DNA of 26,792 nt. It comes from a virus. Below, piece by piece: positions 1 through 6,164 of this stretch; position 1 is the stretch's first letter; each line of letters begins with the position of its first letter. Made by a program: the position numbers and the translations under genes. Location of the stretch: positions 1 to 26,792 of IMG/VR virus record IMGVR_UViG_3300005549_000028. One strand, 5' to 3'. The notes under the pieces are model-generated. The model ran no database searches and was not told the DNA's origin. It saw only the letters and a program-made list of their open reading frames with translations.

Positions 1-1244
1 CTAAAGCGCCCAGTTCTCCAAGTAAGCCCGCAAGTGCTGCTCCGACGCCCGCAGCAAAGGTGCTGAACCCGTTCGAACAGGCGAACGCCGACATGGAACG
101 TTTCGCGGACCCGGACGAGGATGAACCAAAGCCGCCAGGGGCACCCAAGGCACCTGCGAAGCCGGCCGCCAAGGCTGCTGCCAAGTCAGATGATCCAGCC
201 GAAGACCCGGAAGCCGAAGGTGAAGAACAGCCGCCGACAGAAGAGGAAGGCAAGCCGGCAGAGGAAAAGGTCGACGCAGAAGGCAAACCGGTCGCACCGG
301 AGAAGCCCGGCAAGACGTCGCCTTGGAAGCTCGTGGAGTCGTACAAGAAGTCGAATGCCCAGTTGCAGCAGGAGATTGCTCAACTGCGCACCTCCATGAA
401 GCCGGGCGAACTGCCCAAGGAACACCAGGAGCGTTTCGCCGCCATCGAAGCCCGCAACAAGGAACTCGAGGACGAGATTCGTTACGTCAACTTTTCCAAG
501 AGCAAGGAGTTCGTCGACAATTATCAGAAGCCCTACGAACAGGCATGGGCCAACGCGATTTCCGACCTGAAAGAACTCGTCATCACCAACGATGACGGTA
601 CCTCCCGGACTGCCACGGCTCACGATCTAATGGCCTTGGCGAACATGCCGCTCGGACAGGCCCGGCAGACGGCCAAGGCATGGTTTGGTGACTCTGCTGA
701 CGACGTGATGTCGCACCGTCGCGCCATCCGGGAACTGTCCGAAAAACAGAACAAGGCTCTGGAAGATTCCAAGACGACCGGCAGCGAACGCGAGCAACAG
801 CGCACGGCGGAGATGCAGGCCAAACAGAAGGCCCGGGCGGAGGAACACGCCAAGGTTTGGAACGCCATCAACGAGGAAGCCGTCGCGAAGTACGAATACC
901 TCCGACCGGTGGAAGGCGAGACGGACCGAAACGAGAAGCTCGAGAAGGCGGTGAAGTTCGTCGACCAGACGCTCAAAGCCAATCTCAACCAAGCCAAGAC
1001 TCAGGAGGAGCGTGACCAGATTTTGAAGGCGCACGCCGCCGTCAGAAACCGGGCGATCGGCTTTTCTGTCCTCAAGCACGAGAACGTTTCGCTCAAGGCC
1101 AAACTGGCGGAATTGGAAAAGGCACTCGCCGAATTTCAGGAGTCTGAACCAGCCAACGGAGACAGCCGCCGTCCTAAAAACGGTGAAGTTTCAGCCGATA
1201 CTTTGGATGGTGCGGTTGCCCGACTCGCGAATTACGTGACTTGA
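1..1244 (+). CDS. Scaffold-like virion assembly protein (5' end outside window)
   Basis: The frame is open from the first bases (first complete codon at 3), so the protein starts outside the window; the GTG at 60 is probably not the true start. The visible part, about 413 residues, has an Ala/Pro/Lys/Glu-rich, probably disordered N-terminal third (PAKPAAKAAAKSDDPAEDPE), then a long charged helical region predicted to form coiled coil (EEHAKVWNAINEEAVAKYEY; a C-terminal segment LKAKLAELEKALAEFQ). No catalytic motif is visible. An acidic, helical protein directly upstream of the major capsid gene is typical of phage scaffolding proteins, which guide capsid assembly and then leave or are degraded. 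That role is inferred from position and composition, not from recognised homology. It could instead be a minor capsid or head-core protein. Confidence 0.6.
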   Translation, partial: KAPSSPSKPASAAPTPAAKVLNPFEQANADMERFADPDEDEPKPPGAPKAPAKPAAKAAAKSDDPAEDPEAEGEEQPPTEEEGKPAEEKVDAEGKPVAPEKPGKTSPWKLVESYKKSNAQLQQEIAQLRTSMKPGELPKEHQERFAAIEARNKELEDEIRYVNFSKSKEFVDNYQKPYEQAWANAISDLKELVITNDDGTSRTATAHDLMALANMPLGQARQTAKAWFGDSADDVMSHRRAIRELSEKQNKALEDSKTTGSEREQQRTAEMQAKQKARAEEHAKVWNAINEEAVAKYEYLRPVEGETDRNEKLEKAVKFVDQTLKANLNQAKTQEERDQILKAHAAVRNRAIGFSVLKHENVSLKAKLAELEKALAEFQESEPANGDSRRPKNGEVSADTLDGAVARLANYVT

Positions 1245-1269
1245 CACGTTCTTCACTCCAGCGTAAACC
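1241..1269 (+). promoter_or_regulatory. Candidate sigma70-like promoter before the capsid gene
   Basis: A perfect -35 hexamer TTGACA (1241-1246) overlaps the stop codon of the scaffold-like gene. Seventeen bases later comes TAAACC (1264-1269), a poor -10 match. It would transcribe the long leader and the capsid gene. The weak -10 makes this tentative. Confidence 0.22.
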
Positions 1270-1276
1270 CCCGATC

Positions 1277-1294
1277 AGTCAGGGAAACCTGACT
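1277..1294 (+). other. Perfect 7-bp hairpin with GAAA tetraloop in the capsid leader
   Basis: AGTCAGG-GAAA-CCTGACT forms a perfect 7-bp stem closed by a GNRA tetraloop. No U-tract follows, so it is not an ordinary terminator. It lies in the 225-bp gene-free stretch 1245-1469, which also holds a smaller hairpin, TGCCA-AGTG-TGGCA (1353-1366). Apart from the candidate promoter, nothing else is recognisable there. The hairpin could be an RNA processing or stability element at the 5' end of the capsid mRNA. Confidence 0.5.
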
Positions 1295-1469
1295 TCGCCC
1301 GCCGATGGATTTCGGCAGCGGCTAGTCGCCCGCTTCATCAACCGGCCCGGCTTGCCAAGTGTGGCAGGAAGATAAGATCGCCGGCTTCTAAAACACGTCC
1401 CAGTCGAAGTGCGCTTGCAGCATGACGCCGCTCGCACGGTTCGCTGGTAACTCAATGTTTTGAAGCCTT

Positions 1470-2822
1470 ATGGCCACAATTTCTTGCACCAAATTTGCGC
1501 AGTATCTGGTCGACCAGCAGCCCGTTTACGACAAGCTCATTCTCTCCGACATCCGCCCCACTGACTCGTGGGTGCTCAACGTTGCCACCGGCACGTTTGA
1601 AGCCTTCTCCGGTGTCGAACACACCCTGGATCGTTTCCGGCACGTCTTCCCGAACACCACCAAGCAATGGAATCGCACTCAGTACGCGTCCTGCGTAGGA
1701 ACGCCTTGCGATAAGACCGAGCACTGCATCGGGTGGGGTGCGACGCGCATCACTTACTTCCTCGAGGAACAGTCCTGGCAGACGCCGCTCCTGTGCTTCG
1801 ACCAGGAGATGCACGTCGTCAAGGCTCAGGAACACTTCCGCCAGATCATTTCCGACATCCTTCGGCCGGCGACCACGGACATCATGTCCAACTTCCTGCG
1901 CAAACGGGCGCTCCAGTTTGCCGACAAGAAGTTCATCGCGAACCGGAACATGACGGAATTCACCTTCACCTGGACCGTCGTCGGCGATGAGGAAATCTTC
2001 TTCGACACGTCGGCGAATCCGGCCACGGTGTTCAAACTGGTGCCGCAGATGTTGCAGAGCCGCTTCGAGCCGCTCATGCGCCGCGGCTACGGTGGCAAGA
2101 ACCCGTTCAAGGAAACGGCCCCCTACATCGAACTGGTGACCGACATCTCCACCGCGTGGGAGTTGGACAAGCTCGGCGGCCAGACCGGTGTCGGCGGTGT
2201 TCCCTCGGTGACAGGCAACTGGCGCTTCACTCAGTGGGACTCGGCGAACGCCTACTGGCGGTATGGCTTCAGCGGCCAGATCGGAAACTTCATGGTCCGG
2301 GTGGATCCCATGGGGCTGCGATTCAACTTCGTGCGCGATCTCGGCGCCGGCTTCGGTGTGAACCGGTTCCGCTACCAGATCGTGCTGCCCTACAAGAACG
2401 AAGTGACCAGCGGCGCGGGCGGCGCCCCGGGCCTTGGCAGCGTTGAGAATCCCGACTTCGATCGAGCCCAGTTCCGCATCACGTACATCTGGCACAAGAA
2501 GGGGCTGGAGGCTCTGGTGATGGATGCCTCTCCGGTGAATCCGGAGATGCCTTTCTCGAGCCGTAACTTCGGCGGGAAGTGGCAATTCGTGATGGATAAC
2601 CTCGGGGCTGGTGAAAACGGCTGCGTGGTTGAGAACAAGCGGCGCAACAAGGGTCAGTTCATCGCTGACTTCAAGCTGGCGATCCGCCCGCTCTACACCG
2701 AGTTCATCAACGTGTTCTTCCACCGCGGCGAACCGTTCTGTGTGCCGGAAATCAGCAACTGCAATGTGGATCCGGGTTACCCGACCCAGACCTACAACAG
2801 TTGCAACACGGCTTGTCCGTAG
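1470..2822 (+). CDS. Major capsid protein (probable)
   Basis: This 450-residue protein starts at ATG 1470 with no clear Shine-Dalgarno sequence. It is called capsid from length, position (after the scaffold-like gene and before a strong terminator, so a self-contained transcription unit) and composition: mixed alpha/beta with many aromatic beta segments (NWRFTQWDSANAYWRYGF, FRYQIVLPYKNEV) and no enzyme motif. Conserved-looking blocks include the N-terminal helix FAQYLVDQQPVYDKLIL and a central RFEPLMRRGYGGKNPFKETAPY. It is unusually Cys-rich for a capsid, with about ten cysteines, four of them in the last 30 residues (FCVPEISNC and SCNTACP). These could give disulfide or metal cross-links. 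No family was recognised by name; a HK97-type fold is expected but cannot be proven from sequence alone. Confidence 0.72.
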   Translation: MATISCTKFAQYLVDQQPVYDKLILSDIRPTDSWVLNVATGTFEAFSGVEHTLDRFRHVFPNTTKQWNRTQYASCVGTPCDKTEHCIGWGATRITYFLEEQSWQTPLLCFDQEMHVVKAQEHFRQIISDILRPATTDIMSNFLRKRALQFADKKFIANRNMTEFTFTWTVVGDEEIFFDTSANPATVFKLVPQMLQSRFEPLMRRGYGGKNPFKETAPYIELVTDISTAWELDKLGGQTGVGGVPSVTGNWRFTQWDSANAYWRYGFSGQIGNFMVRVDPMGLRFNFVRDLGAGFGVNRFRYQIVLPYKNEVTSGAGGAPGLGSVENPDFDRAQFRITYIWHKKGLEALVMDASPVNPEMPFSSRNFGGKWQFVMDNLGAGENGCVVENKRRNKGQFIADFKLAIRPLYTEFINVFFHRGEPFCVPEISNCNVDPGYPTQTYNSCNTACP

Positions 2823-2848
2823 TCGTTGTTTGTTGGCAATGTGGGTGA

Positions 2849-2891
2849 GAGCCTCGCCTGTTCGGCAATGGGCAGGCGGGGCTCTTTTTTT
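2849..2891 (+). terminator. Rho-independent terminator after the capsid gene
   Basis: GAGCCTCGCCTG (2849-2860) pairs with CAGGCGGGGCTC (2873-2884) as a 12-bp stem with one G-T wobble and a 12-nt loop, followed by seven T (2885-2891). It starts 26 bp after the capsid stop. It separates high-level capsid transcription from the genes downstream. Confidence 0.92.
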
Positions 2892-2905
2892 GCAGAAAGA
2901 TTTTT

Positions 2906-3187
2906 ATGGAAGGCGACATGTACGACGACGAGGCGGCTCCTTCGGAGTCACCTTCAACCCCTGCCGAAAACAAGGAGAAGGGCGACGAAACCGAAGACAA
3001 TCTGGCGCTCGTGCCGAACAACTTCTTCAAGCAGGAGCCCAAGCCTGGGATGCGCGAAATGGTCGAAGTCGTGGAAGTCTACGAAGGGGAGTGCTCGATC
3101 AAATGCGTCTACGGTGAGGCGAAGGAGGAGAAGGAAGAGGAAGCCGCCGAGCCCGCTGAGAGCGAATCCGACGAGATGATGACCTGA
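2906..3187 (+). CDS. Small acidic protein of unknown function
   Basis: This 93-residue protein starts at ATG 2906, just after the terminator. Both ends are strongly acidic (MEGDMYDDEAAPSESPSTP; a C-terminal Glu/Lys/Ala-rich stretch). They flank a short possibly folded core, LVPNNFFKQEPKPGMREMVE followed by VVEVYEGECSIKCVYGEA, which contains a CSIKC pair. It ends two bases before the next gene, so it is probably co-transcribed with the CDPN-module genes. Its position right after the capsid gene fits a small capsid-associated or decoration protein, but no family is recognised and the role is a guess. Confidence 0.6.
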   Translation: MEGDMYDDEAAPSESPSTPAENKEKGDETEDNLALVPNNFFKQEPKPGMREMVEVVEVYEGECSIKCVYGEAKEEKEEEAAEPAESESDEMMT

Positions 3188-3189
3188 TT

Positions 3190-3426
3190 ATGGCGTGCGA
3201 CCCGAATACCCTCCTGGAAGCGGCCAAGTGCTTCGATTGCACCCTGACGGGGGATTTGTTCCTCGCCGTGGAAATCGTGCTGCTGTGTGCCATCCGTGAC
3301 GGCACCACGTTATCCTGTGATCCTCAGACGCTGGTTGCACAGGCCAGTTGCATCCGGTCCTGCATTCCGGTGGGCATGATGCCGGCCGTAAAACTCGCCA
3401 TCCTTTGCGAGATTGCGAACCTGTGA
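3190..3426 (+). CDS. CDPN-module protein, two tandem copies
   Basis: This 78-residue protein consists of two copies of a roughly 37-residue Cys-rich module. Copy 1 (residues 1-37) begins ACDPNTLLEAAKCFDC and ends VLLCAIRD. Copy 2 (residues 41-78) begins SCDPQTLVAQASCIRSC, continues IPVGMMPAVKLAILCEI and ends at the stop. The shared pattern is CDP(N/Q)xL, a C(I/F)xxC pair, (I/V)PxGMM, and LAxLCxI. The next two genes begin with the same module fused to larger domains. A stand-alone double module beside fused versions suggests it is a docking or oligomerisation unit for the virion surface (inference). Similar short Cys modules seem familiar from metagenomic phage tail proteins, but I know no named family. 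Confidence 0.72.
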   Translation: MACDPNTLLEAAKCFDCTLTGDLFLAVEIVLLCAIRDGTTLSCDPQTLVAQASCIRSCIPVGMMPAVKLAILCEIANL

Positions 3427-3429
3427 CTT

Positions 3430-4215
3430 GTGGCTTGTGATCCGAACACGCTTCTCGAACAGGCGAAGTGCATTGCGACCTGCGTCCCGCCGGGAATGAT
3501 GCGGTCGGCGAGTCTCGCCGCGTTATGTCGGATCGGTTCCGCTCCCGCTGGTTCCAATCCCTCCCTGACTGGGTTGGTGGCGTACTGGAAGATGGATGAG
3601 GCGGGGAGCATTCAAAGGAATGATGCCTCTGGAAATGCTCACCATCTTTCCGTGGCCGGGACGGTGAACAGTGGGACGGGCAAGATCAACAATGGCTCCG
3701 TTTTCAACAGCAACCCTGCGAACAATCTTTCGAACGCAGACCCGGTGTTTTCTGGAGCGGCTCCGTTCTCGGTGTTTTTCTGGGTGAACTTCAGCGCCTT
3801 GGGAAACCAAATCTTGATGGCTCATGGAACGTCGGGCGGCTTGGGCCAGGGATGGGAAATCCGAACGGTATCCGGCCCAGACAATGTGTTGCTGCGAACG
3901 TTCGACGGGGCTGGTGCGCAGTCTGATTTGATTTACCCCACCGTTCTTGTGACCGGGACATTCTTCCTGGTGATCGTGACGTTTGACGATGCCACGCACG
4001 CCACGATCCGCGTCAACAATGGGGCTGATGTTTCAGGGGTCATGGTGACTCCTAACAATCCTGCTTTCTCGTTTCGAATCGGCACCGATCAAGTCGGGGT
4101 GCTTGGCGTCGGTGCTGTGGTCGACGAGGTGGGCGTTTACAGTCGTATTCTGACGAGTGCGGAGAAAGATGCTTTGTGGAATGCCGGCGCCGGGAAGCAG
4201 TATCCTTTCACGTAA
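3430..4215 (+). CDS. CDPN module fused to LamG/concanavalin-like domain
   Basis: This 261-residue protein starts at GTG 3430, three bases after the preceding stop. Residues 1-37 are a CDPN module (ACDPNTLLEQAKCIATC, then VPPGMMRSASLAALCRI). After a short Ala/Gly/Pro linker, residues about 46-261 look like a LamG/concanavalin A-like jelly roll. Typical elements are LTGLVAYWKMDEAG, DASGNAHHLSV, FSVFFWVNFSA and, at the end, VVDEVGVYSRILTSAEKDAL, the usual close of LamG domains. Such domains bind glycans, so a receptor-binding or particle-decorating role is likely. The N-terminal module would attach it to the virion (inference). The neighbouring genes have the same architecture. Confidence 0.82.
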   Translation: MACDPNTLLEQAKCIATCVPPGMMRSASLAALCRIGSAPAGSNPSLTGLVAYWKMDEAGSIQRNDASGNAHHLSVAGTVNSGTGKINNGSVFNSNPANNLSNADPVFSGAAPFSVFFWVNFSALGNQILMAHGTSGGLGQGWEIRTVSGPDNVLLRTFDGAGAQSDLIYPTVLVTGTFFLVIVTFDDATHATIRVNNGADVSGVMVTPNNPAFSFRIGTDQVGVLGVGAVVDEVGVYSRILTSAEKDALWNAGAGKQYPFT

Positions 4216-5097
4216 ATGGCTTGTGATCCGAATCAGCTTATCCAGGACGCCCGCTGCATCGAACTTTGTATCCCTCAAGGGATGATGCGAGCGGCCAGTC
4301 TTGCCGCGCTCTGCCGATTTTCGTCCATCGCTCCTCCCGTCGTCTGTCAGGGTACCATCGTCGACTTCATTCAAAGGATGGAGGTGGGCACCAACGGAGC
4401 GACGCCTTCGATTGCCAACCTCAATTCCGGTACCTACGGACTCGCCGCCGGCACCTGGACGAAGGTCGGGGCGGACGGATTCTGGCTTCGAGACTCCACG
4501 GTCAATTTGTCCGTGCCAGGGTTGAAGCTCGCTGACGGCTCCGGCTGCGGAGATGCGATCGGTGGGGTGTCGTCAATGAACCTCGCTTCCATCCCGGGCG
4601 ATCGTTACGCCCTGATGACGTGGGCTGCTAGCAAGGCTGTCATCACCGCCGGCTTCGCCTTCCGATTGGTGTCCTCAGTGGCTGGTGACGTCGGTGATAT
4701 CCGCAACTTGTTCCGGTTCGACACGGGCGGAGGAAACTTCCTTTCCGTCACGATGGAAATTGAGGGGACGAACAACAAGTTCCAAATCTACGCGCACGCC
4801 GGGGGTGCCGATGGGGCGCACAACATCACCGGTCTGGATGCCGGCACGATCTACTGGGCGACGCTTCGCTTGAACGCCACAGTGAACGGCCCGGTGAGGA
4901 TTTATCGCCTGTCGGATCTGGCGTTGCAGGGCGCCGAGAGTCTTGCCACCCGCGGCGGGACTGATGCTTGCACAGCCATGCGTTGCTTTGGGCTCACTGA
5001 TACCACAGGCCAGCAGGCGACCGGTGCGTCGATTCTTCAGATGAGCGATCTCGCGGTTGCCTTCTCCGACGTCTATCCTTTGCTTCCGATTATATGA
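4216..5097 (+). CDS. CDPN module fused to a beta-rich binding domain
   Basis: This 293-residue protein begins at the ATG immediately after the preceding TAA, with no gap. Residues 1-37 are the fourth copy of the CDPN module (ACDPNQLIQDARCIELC, then IPQGMMRAASLAALCRF). The remainder is beta-rich and probably another concanavalin-like or jelly-roll binding domain: a FRLVSS strand, DIRNLFRFDTGGGNFLSVTM, NNKFQIYAHAGGADGAHN, YWATLRLNATVNGPVRIYRL. It shares the module but not the LamG body of the preceding gene. This fits module-plus-variable-head diversification of surface proteins. The binding role is inferred. Confidence 0.72.
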   Translation: MACDPNQLIQDARCIELCIPQGMMRAASLAALCRFSSIAPPVVCQGTIVDFIQRMEVGTNGATPSIANLNSGTYGLAAGTWTKVGADGFWLRDSTVNLSVPGLKLADGSGCGDAIGGVSSMNLASIPGDRYALMTWAASKAVITAGFAFRLVSSVAGDVGDIRNLFRFDTGGGNFLSVTMEIEGTNNKFQIYAHAGGADGAHNITGLDAGTIYWATLRLNATVNGPVRIYRLSDLALQGAESLATRGGTDACTAMRCFGLTDTTGQQATGASILQMSDLAVAFSDVYPLLPII

Positions 5098-5612
5098 AAT
5101 CCATCCTGACCTTACTTTTGCTCTCGGCTGTCTCCTGCTTCGGGCAGTTGACCAACCTCATCTTTGCCTGGGACGCGTCTGCTGACGCCACCGGCTACCG
5201 GTTCTACGAGGTGCAGGGTACCAATCGCATTCTGCTTGGAATGACGGCCGCGACGACTTTCACGGTGTCGAACTGGAATGTCAGCACGTCAAGGACGGTG
5301 ACCGTGACAGCGACCAATATGCTCGGGGAAACTCTGCCGGCGCCTTCGTTGGTGGTACCACCGAGCCCGAAGACACCATTGAACCTGAAGCCGATTCCGC
5401 TCTCCATTGTGTCGCCCGTGCCCGGTGTGTTAGAGTTGAGTACTGACTTGGTGGATTGGTCACAACGTTTTCGGTTGGCACTTGGCCCGACGTCTGGGGC
5501 CGTTCAAGTGACATGGATTCGATACCCAACGGAGCCAATGGTGTTCATGCGAAGCCGGCTGAGCGTACCAGTGTCTCTTCCTCCGTTGCCGACTATTCGA
5601 CCGCCGCCGTAA
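5094..5612 (+). CDS. Secreted FN3-domain protein with Verrucomicrobia-like C-terminal domain
   Basis: This 172-residue protein starts at ATG 5094, overlapping the previous stop by ATGA. It opens with a signal-peptide-like MKSILTLLLLSAVSCFGQ. Residues about 20-95 read as a fibronectin type III domain (LIFAWDASADATGYRFYEVQ, then TVTVTATNMLGETLPAP). The C-terminal part (LELSTDLVDWSQRFRLALG, later PMVFMRSRLSV) resembles, from memory, the '(S/T)TDLxxW ... FYRxxL' domain frequent in secreted Verrucomicrobiota proteins. That makes it either a host-derived gene or one acting in the host envelope. A signal peptide on a phage protein next to lysis genes could mean export to the periplasm; its function is unknown. 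The last 100 bp overlap the next ORF in another frame. Confidence 0.7.
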   Translation: MKSILTLLLLSAVSCFGQLTNLIFAWDASADATGYRFYEVQGTNRILLGMTAATTFTVSNWNVSTSRTVTVTATNMLGETLPAPSLVVPPSPKTPLNLKPIPLSIVSPVPGVLELSTDLVDWSQRFRLALGPTSGAVQVTWIRYPTEPMVFMRSRLSVPVSLPPLPTIRPPP

Positions 5613-5830
5613 AGCGCCGATTCAACGAGGCTTTCGCGAAGCCTCTGAACCGCCTGTTAGCCTTGGAAGCCGACCGTCAGACCATCATCAACATTGAGGA
5701 ATATCTGCATGGAAGAAATCATGAAACAGGCGCTGAGCGAGGCGATCCGACAAGTCCCGGGAATGGTAGTGCTGGTGGTGGTGGTATGGATCTTCGTCAA
5801 GGTGATCTTCCGGTTCATCAAACACATTGA
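5513..5830 (+). CDS. Overlapping small ORF in the lysis region, possibly frameshifted
   Basis: The ORF runs from ATG 5513, inside the end of the FN3 gene, to TGA 5830. Codons up to about 5705 look genuinely coding, with G/C-rich third positions and an amphipathic helix (STAAVKRRFNEAFAKPLNRL, then LALEADRQTIINIEEYL). After that point coding character moves to the holin-like frame at 5709, and the last 35 or so residues (GAERGDPTSPGNGSAGGGG) look like out-of-frame noise. Either the gene really ends by overlapping the holin gene, or a frameshift or indel near 5710 removed its stop, or ribosomes switch frame there. Function is unknown; its position suggests a lysis or small structural role. Confidence 0.45.
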   Translation: MDSIPNGANGVHAKPAERTSVSSSVADYSTAAVKRRFNEAFAKPLNRLLALEADRQTIINIEEYLHGRNHETGAERGDPTSPGNGSAGGGGMDLRQGDLPVHQTH

Positions 5831-5972
5831 GGACCGCGGCCACATCTTTGAGAACTTGCATCGTGAGCACATGGAGGAGCGGCGTGCGTCCCGGGAAGTG
5901 TTGCTGGGCGTCACCAGTGCCATCGCAGCATTGACCGTCGCGGTCGAACGGTTCAAGAATCACAACTCATGA
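5709..5972 (+). CDS. Holin-like single-span membrane protein
   Basis: This protein has 87 residues from the ATG at 5709; an upstream ATG at 5694 is less likely. A short amphipathic N-terminus (MEEIMKQALSEAIRQVPG) is followed by one strong transmembrane helix (MVVLVVVVWIFVKVIFRFI). A charged helical tail comes next (HIEDRGHIFENLHREHMEER) and a final amphipathic helix (VTSAIAALTVAVERF). Small membrane proteins with charged cytoplasmic tails next to a lipoprotein gene are typical phage holins or lysis accessories, which permeabilise the inner membrane at lysis. No endolysin is visible beside it. The stop overlaps the lipoprotein start as ATGA, so translation is coupled. A holin is the best guess; a membrane-anchored i-spanin-like protein is an alternative. 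Confidence 0.65.
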   Translation: MEEIMKQALSEAIRQVPGMVVLVVVVWIFVKVIFRFIKHIEDRGHIFENLHREHMEERRASREVLLGVTSAIAALTVAVERFKNHNS

Positions 5973-6163
5973 AGTGTCTTCTTCTCCTTCTGTGCCTGAC
6001 TGCCGGCTGTTCCACGACCAACATCACGAAACTCGTCGGTGCCCTGGCCAAAGATCCGGCTACGGTTGCGGTGAGCGTCCAGAGTGTCTATGGCACGGTT
6101 TACATCCTGCGCACGGGCAACACCAATCAGCAGATCCTGCTCGGACCAATCTCGGTGAAGTAG
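5969..6163 (+). CDS. Small lipoprotein, lysis-cassette associated
   Basis: This 64-residue protein overlaps the holin-like gene by ATGA. The N-terminus, MKCLLLLLCLTAGCSTTN, is a textbook lipoprotein signal with lipobox LTAGC, giving an acylated Cys at residue 14 after signal peptidase II. The mature part, about 50 residues (ITKLVGALAKDPATVAVSVQ and SVYGTVYILRTGNTNQ), resembles small lipoproteins I recall next to holins in environmental phages. It may act as an outer-membrane o-spanin-like or lysis accessory factor, but it is not Pro-rich as Rz1 is. Its stop codon begins a tandem 8-bp repeat TAGGTCAG-TAGGTCAG (6161-6176) that also contains the terminase stop codon on the other strand. Confidence 0.68.
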   Translation: MKCLLLLLCLTAGCSTTNITKLVGALAKDPATVAVSVQSVYGTVYILRTGNTNQQILLGPISVK

Positions 6164-6164
6164 G

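Noticed and set aside
1452-2723. 423-codon minus-strand ORF antisense to the capsid gene
   Set aside because: It is a shadow of a GC-rich gene. The plus frame has coherent protein structure and context; the minus frame is His/Val/Glu/Arg-rich shadow sequence.
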